Shown here: one piece after another, positions 56,493 through 64,000 of the stretch
Position numbering within the stretch: the first letter of the stretch is position 1
Layout: every line of letters begins with the position of its first letter
Source of the DNA: Phaseolus vulgaris
Lineage: Eukaryota > Streptophyta > Magnoliopsida > Fabales > Fabaceae
Direction: 5' to 3'
Length of the DNA: 64,000 nucleotides
NCBI RefSeq assembly: GCF_000499845.2
Contig: NC_023754.2
Coordinates: forward strand, 8,811,335-8,875,334
Made by a program: the position numbers and the translations under genes
The notes under the pieces: generated by a model
Told to the model about the DNA's origin: nothing
Database searches by the model: none
What the model saw: the letters and a program-made list of their open reading frames with translations, nothing else

Positions 56493-57317
56493 GCATGCTT
56501 GCGGACGACCACACGAAAGCGTTCATATTCTCTAAAATGACATTGGCTATTTTATCCTCTATCTTTTTGCACAACGAGGTGTCAAGCTTGAATTTCTTTC
56601 CCTTTATCTCCCTCTTCTGAACCTCTCCAGTAGGTGCAGGTTGTCTTTCATTGCTGATGTCTGTCTTTGCTATCCACCCTGGCTCTCCTCCTTGGATTGT
56701 GACTGCGTAGGTTCCCCTACGTTTTTTCAAACAACATAGCACTTTCGTATCATCTTCTGGACGACCTTTATTTTAAGTATCCCTCATTCTAACAAGGACA
56801 ACTTCATCTTCATATGGGTGGTTGAGGCTACTACACCCATCCTATTCAAGGAGGGTCACCTCAGAAGTAGGTTTTATGCAAAATATGCATTGACGATGAT
56901 GTACTTTACAGTAATCGTTCTGGTTACGTTTTCGTCTGAGAAGGTTGTCCTCAACCTAACGTATCATCGTACTTCCATCTGGTCTCTTGCAAAGCCGACC
57001 AGACAACCATCATAAGGCCTTAACTGATCAAGGGATATTTGCAAAATTGTAAACATTTCCCGGAACATCACGTCGGTCGAGCTTCCTTGGTCGATCAATA
57101 CTTTGGGCACATTTCGTCCTACCGTGACAACAGATATCACCATTGGATCATCCTCATGGGAAAACACATTTTCCAGTTCGGAACTTATGAAGCAAAGGGA
57201 TGGCTCTATAGGGCAGTCAAACCTCCTTGTATCTAGGACATCACCGCTCGCGCATATCTTTTGCGTTTGGAGACCGAGTTTCCACCTCCATAGAATCCTC
57301 CTGCGATGCTGTTCCAA
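56467..57317 (-). pseudogene. Tat protease and start of RT
   Basis: The minus strand shows an aspartic-protease-like segment VTVGRNVPKVLIDQGSSTDV (catalytic Asp in DQGSS) near 57090-57150. Further on come the RT start with KKFKLDTSLCKKIEDKIANV and LENMNAFVWSSASM. The RT continues beyond the inserted element at 52337. A frame break lies near 56750-56960. Confidence 0.8.
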
Positions 57318-57599
57318 TCCCCACGGATTGGAGTTTCATGTGTTTGGTCCATGGTCCTAGCCTCTCCTTTTGGTTCCTCCTAGTTGGCCTCGAGATATTC
57401 CTTCAAGAAGCCCTCTTTGACCAAACTAACCAGTTGGTAACTTAGGGCATGCATCATTTGATGCTATGATCAAATGCCCTGTGAAAGTCGCACCATGTAT
57501 CTCTTTGTGATCTCAAGAATCGATCTGTCTTTTGGGGAAATTTTAGCTTATGCGCTACCCATAGCATGCTAAAAAGCTCTTTACAGGATACACGGAATC

Positions 57600-58068
57600 T
57601 AGGTTCATCCTTCTTAGCGACATATGGGACATACCTCGGATCCGTTCTCCTCCCTAACCTTTATCTTAGGTTCATCCTTCTTAGCGACATATGGGACATA
57701 CCTCGGATCCGTTCTCTTCTCGGTGGATGTTTCATTTCTCCTAATGGAACAATCTAGGCTATTTTCCTTGTGCTTGGGTTGCTTCAACCGCGAGCTGGCA
57801 TTTTTCCTGAGCACGACCTCTTCAGCCTTGATATGGGCGGTAGCTCCTTCACGCACCTCGAATAACGTCTCTGCCAGATTCCTAATTAGTGAATCACTGA
57901 ATGGGATTGTTGTTATCCCTTGTACGAAAGCAACGACCACCATCTCTTCATCCTGAGTTTAAAGTCTTACTGAGACTGCACAGAATCTATTCAAGTATTC
58001 TTTGAGCGACTCCCCTTCGCCCTGTCTGACATTGAACAGATCACACAATCGTGGGGGGTTGACCTTAT
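57600..58068 (-). pseudogene. Tat gag, part 2
   Basis: It continues gag after the solo LTR. The minus strand has LFNVRQGEGESLKEYLNRFC, then MVVVAFVQGITTIPFSDSLI, NLAETLFEVREGATAHIKAE and a basic stretch. A 67 bp tandem duplication (starts near 57601 and 57668) repeats DPRYVPYVAKKDEP and shifts the frame. Confidence 0.8.
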
Positions 58069-59204
58069 TGTTAGAATATATGGCTTTAAACTAGAGGAGG
58101 GTGAATTTTTTAAAGAGGGTTTTCGAAAACTTTTAAGTCAAGAATGAAATTTCTTCGAGAATCAATTGATAAAGAAAATCAGTTTGTCAAACACAAAGCA
58201 AAAAGCAACTGCACCAGAAAAACAATCGGTTGTTTCGCAGAAACAATCGGTTGTTTATACCAGTTTGCAAATATAAAACTGAATTTAAAGAGTTTAAGGA
58301 TAGAAAGAATGCACACAGATGTTTATACTGGTTCACTCTAAACCTAGAGCTACATCCAGTCTTCTCAGAAACCACTGAGGAATTCCACTAAGCAATCAAA
58401 CCTAAATCACTTACACCACAACCAAGAAAGTGGCCTTGATCCCCTCAAGACTCACACTTCTCTTGGCCAACACACCAACACTAAGAATGCTGATCTTGAT
58501 CCCCTCAAGAACACACAACACTTCTCAGCAAACACACAAAGATACTTGTTCAACAAATACAAGGATTACACTTGTTACAGAAGAAAATCTGAAATCAATA
58601 CAAGCATAAATCCTATCTCACACACTTTGATCAATCTCAATCTCTAAGCAATCTTAACTCTTTGAAAAACTCAAAAACTTGTGTTAATTGTTATTACTCA
58701 AATCTGTTTTTCTGAATATATTCAAAGATGTTGTTTGTTATCAAATCTTAACAAACTTATTCATTGCATTTAAAAGATTGGTCAAAGCATTAAAGACTAG
58801 AGCGTAATCAGTTAAAATATTTAAGGCTCAGTCAAAAACAAAAACCACTTTTTTGTTATGGTACCAAAACAAACAATCGGTTGTTTCCTCGAATCAATCG
58901 GTTGTTTTGGTTTTAACAGCTCAACCATTTGAAAAACAATTTTCAATCTTTTCTAAAAACACCTAAGTATAAAACAATTGGTTGTTTCGACAAAACAATC
59001 GGTTGTTTTTCACTTAGTTTGAAAAACACTTTTCTTTTAAAAAGATTGAGAATGCCTATGCTTTGGATTCGATCAAGGGTGAATTACAAAACTCAAACTA
59101 CCCCAAATCCTATCTAAGACAACACAACAACAGCAAGCATAGCCCTTCAACATCCTTCAAAGGGTTTTGGATTCTTCAAAGCTTGAGCACCACTTGGTTC
59201 AACA
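58069..59204 (-). repeat. Solo copia LTR, family 3 reverse orientation, CTTAT target duplication
   Basis: It starts TGTTAGAATATATGGC and ends TTGGTTCAACA. CTTAT is at 58064-58068 and 59205-59209. It splits the Tat gag. AACAATCGGTTGTTT motifs are at about 58223-58256, 58872-58905 and 58975-59010. It belongs to the same subfamily as 22273-23398. Confidence 0.92.
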
Positions 59205-59606
59205 CTTATTAGTTGAGAACTACTCTTTAAACATTCTAGAGAAGTGAGGAAAAGAGGTGATGTGATCATCTAAGATCGCACTAAACCATTGTAGAGTTGT
59301 CCTTGTGAATGTACCCATGAGCATCTTACATCGAATTGCATCAGACCCCCCAGAGATGATCATTTGAGCCCTGAACGCCTTTAGATGACTTTCAGGATCT
59401 TCTACACTAGAGAAAAAGGCGATATTGGGTGTGATGTAATGGGGTGTCACAGGCTCGTCTATGATTTGCTGAGAGAACGGCTTGGGGTCATCCCTATATG
59501 ACAAATCTGGGGCCCGAGCGGGATGTCGGCCTTGTCGGTGCAAGCTCCTTCGCAGTTCCTCATTGGTCTTATGCAACTCCTCAATGGCTTGTGCGTGCTC
59601 CTCCAT
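59205..59606 (-). pseudogene. Tat gag, part 1
   Basis: A minus-strand frame starts MEEHAQAIEELHKTNEELRR (coiled coil), then VTPHYITPNIAFFSSVEDPE and the Retrotrans_gag core HLKAFRAQMIISGGSDAIRC with LQWFSAILDDHITSFPHFSR. It stops at the solo LTR, and the remainder resumes at 58063. Coding sequence upstream of 59606 may exist in other frames (Arg/Glu-rich, 59610-59880). Confidence 0.82.
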
Positions 59607-59913
59607 AGTTATTCAAAAGGCCTCAATTTCTACCATAAGGCGGTCTGGCTCAACCGCGTTTTCTCTTGAAGACGCTCTTGGTCGGCTCGGGCTTCATCTT
59701 GTAGCCGTTCTTGCTCGACTTTGGCTTCTTCTCAAATTCGCTCTTGTTCACGTTGGTATTCTTCGTTTTCCTCCTGGACGGCCCTCATGGCCTCCATAAG
59801 TTGTTTCAAAGCGGGATCCTCGCTTCCTTTAGATCCCAACGGTACTTGCCTCGTGTTCCTCATCATGAGGAATGCTCAGTCACAAATGTGGGTGAGATCA
59901 AGTTTTATCAGAC

Positions 59914-59931
59914 CCCATGGTGGGCGGCAAT
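59914..59931 (-). other. Primer binding site region of the Tat element
   Basis: The minus strand reads ATTGCCGCCCACCATGGG directly inside the 5' LTR. Plant gypsy elements commonly have a similar GGCGCCCACCGTGGGG-type site at this place. The exact tRNA is not assigned. Confidence 0.55.
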
Positions 59932-60528
59932 TGTTCTCGCCGGCTGACCTCGGTTAGGCTTGGAAGTGAGCTCGTAGCTGAAGAGACTTTGCTTGGGTGT
60001 TGAACCGAGTTGAAGACGCTTTGTGACGAAGGTTGGCTCCACCTGTTGATCACACTCCGACGATCAACTCAGTGAGAGCATTCAAACTAAAAATGTATCA
60101 GTATCGAATTCATAAAAGCTTACCTTTACTCGGGTCTTAAACCCCTTTTATAGACATTCTTTCAACAATTTTCATCAACTAGAATATCGTTTCAACAACA
60201 AAAATATAATCTCAACAACAAGGATATAATATCAACAGTAAGAACATTTTGTTAACATGCACCTTTATTTTCGGGTGCAATGTCACATCATCCCTAACAA
60301 CTTTTATTTGTTTTTAAAAGATATATACACGTTTACTAATCAACTACTCCTTCTGTTACTTTTACTTTAATTATCTTTTTTTGTATAGAATACACAACAT
60401 CTGAGCCGACCCCGTAATGTGTTATTGGGTTCATACCTGCCCCAAATCGAGCTAGGTATAACTTGTCTAACTGAGCTTACTACGCTTAAGTTCTTGGACT
60501 GAGAACCCGAACACGTTCGATTTGTACA
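59932..60528 (-). repeat. 5' LTR of the Tat element
   Basis: 597 bp, starts TGTTCTCGCCGGCTGACC and ends TTTGTACA. It is clearly diverged from the 3' copy by scattered substitutions, so the insertion is old, consistent with the younger elements nested in it. Confidence 0.88.
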
Positions 60529-61240
60529 TTTTAAAAAATAAGTGCCATCAAATTTATTGTAATGATTTTTTAAAAAAATTTAACTATTTCATTTTAGTTA
60601 ATAATTGAAGGTATAGATTAGAAAAGTATTCTCAAATCCCACACTTCTTCGCATACCAACAATTTTCACGTATACATTATGTTTAATTTTATTTAGATGT
60701 TCTAATAGAGAGAATATTTTAGTGTAGTTGATGAGTTTATAAATGGACAAAAAAATAAGATGAGTAAGAGCATATCATTCCTAAAAGAATCACAAAAAGC
60801 ATGACAAGAGAAATTGTGTGTGCTCAACAAAATATTCTTTCTTCTATTATTGTATTTTTTTTTTTTACTTGTTAATGGTAGGTTTTTTATTTATTATTTT
60901 TGGAGGTATAAATAGTAGAAATATAATAAGGTTGTTGGTTTTCTCAAGCCCGAGAATTTAATAGAAGGATATCCAAATTTAAAGTGAGGAGTGCAAATAT
61001 AAAACAATAAGGCAAAGCCTAGATTGGAAGTCAACATAGAAGGAAGGCGTGTCCAATGGGAATCATGCCTTCCTTTTTTGCTAATGAGAAAGCTTCCTTA
61101 TTTTTATTTTCTTTTATCAATTTTAATTCTCTCTCCTTTTTCTTTAAATTTTTTTGTCAAACATGTGTGAATTCAAGATCCATCATTTGCATGTAATTAA
61201 AGGCAAATTTTAGCGTTATTAGGTTTAAAATTTTTTACTA
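60529..61240. other. AT-rich intergenic DNA
   Basis: No ORF, repeat or RNA gene recognised. Confidence 0.5.
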
Positions 61241-62612
61241 ATAGGCATGGATGACAAATAAACCTATCAGCGTGAATATTTTCTGAACATATCTAGATTT
61301 TGATGAAGAATTCTTATATGGATTCAGTATGGATATGAGTATGGATTATATCCAAATTTTAAAAATGAATATGCTATCATACTCCTCTCCTGTCTTAAAT
61401 TATTAAAACAACCATAATCTATTATGTAACCTAGAAAAAATTATCTTCATTGTTCTCTTTAGTTTTTAGTTCATTTCATTTTGAAAAATTCTTATTTTTT
61501 TTCTTTCGCTACAAAATTTTTGTTTTCTCTCTCTCAATTGTTCTACTTGTTCAATATTCTCAAAAGTTCACTTTAATTTCTTAAATATTTTTTTTATCAC
61601 GTAATGCATTTCACAACACACAAACATAAATTTCATTGAATACACATTTCATCATTTCTCTTCCTTTTTAATATTTGTTTTATTGTTTATTTTTTCAAGA
61701 ATATCTAATTCTCAATTTCAAGTGTTCAATAGTGTAAATCCTTAGTTTACTAGGTAACATAAAAACTTATAATTTTTGTTCTCCTTAACCCTTAGTTTTG
61801 TTTTATTTGAAGAACATTTGTTTCAGAACAATTTTTTTCATTCTCTCTCTCAACGGTTTGACACGTTTGATATCCACCAAATTTATTTAGATCTTTAAGA
61901 TATTATTCCACTCATCACAACTTTGATTACATATTTTTTCTCTTTGTGTGATTTTGTTTAAATGGTGTATTGCATTTTAAGAAATGCAATCCTCATTATG
62001 ATTTTGTTTCTAGGGCATCCATTACTAATTTTTGTTTGTTATTTATTTTGTATAATGTACGAATGTATGAGTGTCAATTTCTAATAGAATAAAATTGAAC
62101 TGTTTATGGTTTTATACAACCCACCTTACAAATAGTTCAATCTTTTGATATAATTATTATTGTTTTCATAGTGCTTTGCTTGGATTTTGCAATGTGTGAT
62201 GGCTTTAGTTTTCTTTCTAACTTTTTTCTCGTAAGTGTTATTATTATCATTACAATAGTAAGGATGTTTCATTTACCACAATATAATAAGTTATTGTTAA
62301 GAATCATTTTTATCAGCATTGACATAAATCTAAGTTCAAAAGATGAAAGACGAATTTCAAAATTCTAATGATTTTTAGTTTAATTTTCCACTTCGTGATA
62401 TTTTATTTAGATAGTGTGTTATAATATTTATTAGTATAAAGAACAGCAGGTAAAGGTAGATATGGGTATACTCTTTAGCAGATGAGGATGAGGATAACAC
62501 AAAAATTTCATATTTATTGAGTATGGAGATGAGGATGAATTTTTACTTTGGATACAAGGATGGAAAAAGTCAAACCTACACATGCCCTACCCAATTGTCA
62601 CCCCTACTCATT
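61241..62612. mobile_element. Possible non-autonomous hAT-like relic
   Basis: The left end TAGGCATGGATGACAAATAA and, on the other strand, the right end TAGGGGTGACAATTGGGTAG resemble hAT-type inverted termini. The neighbouring ATGAGGATGAGGAT and GGATATGAGTATGGAT runs are typical of such elements. Flanking ACTAAT and ACTCAT are only weakly alike. No transposase frame is present. Confidence 0.3.
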
Positions 62613-63119
62613 AGATATAAAAGGAAACACTCTTACTTGTAATATTAATTTGAAATTTATGAGAATTTGAGCTTGTAAGAAAACTCTTATATGAGTAATC
62701 ATATACTTGTGATCTTATATTGAAATCCTACTAGGCAAGTATAGATTCTTCCTTGAGCTTATCATGAAGATAAAGACATCTTCAAGTGATACTTTTCTTT
62801 CATTCCCATTAATCTCTTCCACCATTTGCTTCTTTGTTTGTTCTTAATTGTCTTTCTTAGTAATAAATATTTTTTTTATGTTCTTCTAATTTCTTACTAT
62901 TGTTATCTATCCATGTTCTTTTGTGAAAAATAGATAAAACACAAGAAGGGATGATTAATTTTTGTTTTAAAAAAATTTAGTAGTTTTTTTTGCAAGTATT
63001 GCATGAGTATGTGCAATCAGTTTATGATAGTCTTACAAAATTGACAAATTTTTCACAAATTGAGTTTGAAAACTTCATCTTCTTAAATTAGTGTAGAACA
63101 TACAGCATGCAATGTAACA

Positions 63120-64000
63120 AGATAGGGAAAGGAAAAAAATTACTCAAGATGCTTTTATACTTTCAGTTCTCAATCAACTGATTAAGTTCCACTGAGCATA
63201 TTATTGCTTAGTGAAAACATTACTCTTAAACCCTACAAGAACAATACATTACACCAATAACACCCTGTTACTGAGCTAAGCCTAGAAACACTATCCAGAA
63301 ACAACAATCTTACAAAAAAAAATGGAGAAACACAATTAAAACAATGTCACCTAAATCAACACGAGTACGAGGAAGAAAAGTTGCAGGTGAACACATGGAT
63401 TTCTCATTTAGCCAAGAATGATCTTGAAAATCCTAAAAGAAAGCTTTAAGAAAAAAAAATCATTTTGACTCAGTGCAATTTCTCATATTGAAAAATATAT
63501 GAAACTTAGATTTTAAAATTTGTTAAATGAGATTAAGACGAGTTATATAGAATATACTCTATTAATTTTAATGAATTAAAAATATATTTTAATATATCGA
63601 TTCACTTATTAATGAAAAATAAATAAATTAAATCATACTTTCAACTTCTTAAAATAAATTAATAATATTTTTCTAAATGCATAAGAAATTCTAATATATT
63701 AAAACCTCATTTTTAACATATTAAATTCTCATGATTTTAAGTAATATTAATCAATTAAAATAATAATATAATCGATTAAAATACTTACTTTACTAATTTT
63801 AGACTTCAAATAAAAATATTTTAATGGATTACAACATATTTTAATCAATTAAAATTATTTTTAACCAAAATAAGTTCTAAATAAGATTTAAAATAGTTTT
63901 CATGTAAGTACTTAAAGATCAAACTAATCAAAGAAAAGTAAACATACAAATCAAAATTACAACACACACTAAACACATTTAAGTCTTCAATGTTTAAGGA
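63120..64000 (-). repeat. Degenerate copia-type LTR, reaching the window end
   Basis: The order of short blocks recalls the LTR families above: a CTTTTATAC block, CAATCAACTGATTAAGTTCC, ACCCTACAAGAAC, and AATCGATTAAAA-like motifs near 63590, 63740-63780 and 63840. A final AAGTCTTCAA lies near the end. Similarity is low and the ends are not fixed. Confidence 0.4.

Larger units (their letters stand above)
46114..60528 (-). mobile_element. Ty3/gypsy Tat-type retrotransposon (14.4 kb with nested insertions)
   Basis: Two LTRs of about 600 bp start TGTTCTCGCCGGCTGAC and end GTACA (46114-46712 and 59932-60528). Minus-strand order is gag, protease, RT, RNase H with a second RNase H-like domain, integrase, a tandem repeat, and an antisense ORF before the 3' LTR. 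The dual RNase H and the antisense extra ORF point to the Tat lineage. Flanks are TTTTT and TTTTA, a poor but possible target duplication. Removing the nested insertions (52343-56492 and 58069-59204) leaves about 9 kb. Stops, frameshifts and a gap in integrase show it is dead. Confidence 0.88.

Noticed and set aside
62171..62368. 65-residue plus-strand frame
   Set aside because: Low-complexity, AT-rich, inside a probable transposon relic, no motif.
1..64000. tRNA, rRNA or other structured RNA genes
   Set aside because: No stretch showed a convincing cloverleaf or rRNA-like conserved sequence by eye; tRNA-like matches were only retrotransposon primer binding sites.

Overview
This is plant nuclear DNA, almost certainly from a papilionoid legume, probably a bean-type (Phaseoleae) genome. 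The evidence is a SIEVE ELEMENT OCCLUSION gene of the forisome type (forisomes are legume-specific), NRG1-like helper NLR fragments, and dense nests of plant LTR retrotransposons, LINEs and Mutator-like DNA. The window is AT-rich, repeat-dominated and gene-poor. All exon calls below were made by eye from splice sites and reading phase.

Layout. 1-11660: a graveyard of retroelements, made of a Ty3/gypsy fragment, several copia long terminal repeats (LTRs), a copia gag, a 5'-truncated LINE, gypsy pol-tail/LTR pieces and the 3' end of a plus-strand copia element. 11661-17420: two decayed copies of the C-terminal LRR part of an RPW8-type NLR (NRG1-like), one split by a solo LTR with target duplication GAAAA, then a decayed copia gag. 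17620-35637: an approximately 18 kb segment bounded by about 300 bp inverted repeats, interpreted as a very large Mutator-like element (MULE). It carries a FAR1/MULE transposase (four premature stops), a broken DUF1985-like plus Ulp1-protease locus, a second, unbroken DUF1985-like gene in inverse orientation, arrays of a ~330 bp repeat in both orientations, and an apparently intact six-exon gene for an OB-fold protein resembling HROB (homologous recombination OB-fold; DUF4539). 35814-40215: the SEO gene on the minus strand, seven exons, with one apparent 1-nt frameshift close to its C-terminus. 40727-45432: a nearly full-length but dead Ty1/copia element (target duplication CTTTT). 46114-60528: a large Ty3/gypsy element of the Tat type on the minus strand, with dual RNase H, an antisense extra ORF and a 93 bp tandem repeat. 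It is itself interrupted by a gag-only copia element (target duplication GCATG) that contains another solo LTR, and by a further solo LTR (target duplication CTTAT). 60529-64000: AT-rich DNA without genes, with a possible hAT-like relic and a degenerate LTR.

How it fits together. The only host gene with a near-complete structure is SEO; everything around it is mobile DNA. The most unusual part is the MULE, where the transposase is dead but two cargo genes (HROB-like and the right DUF1985-like gene) keep open exons with correct splice phases.
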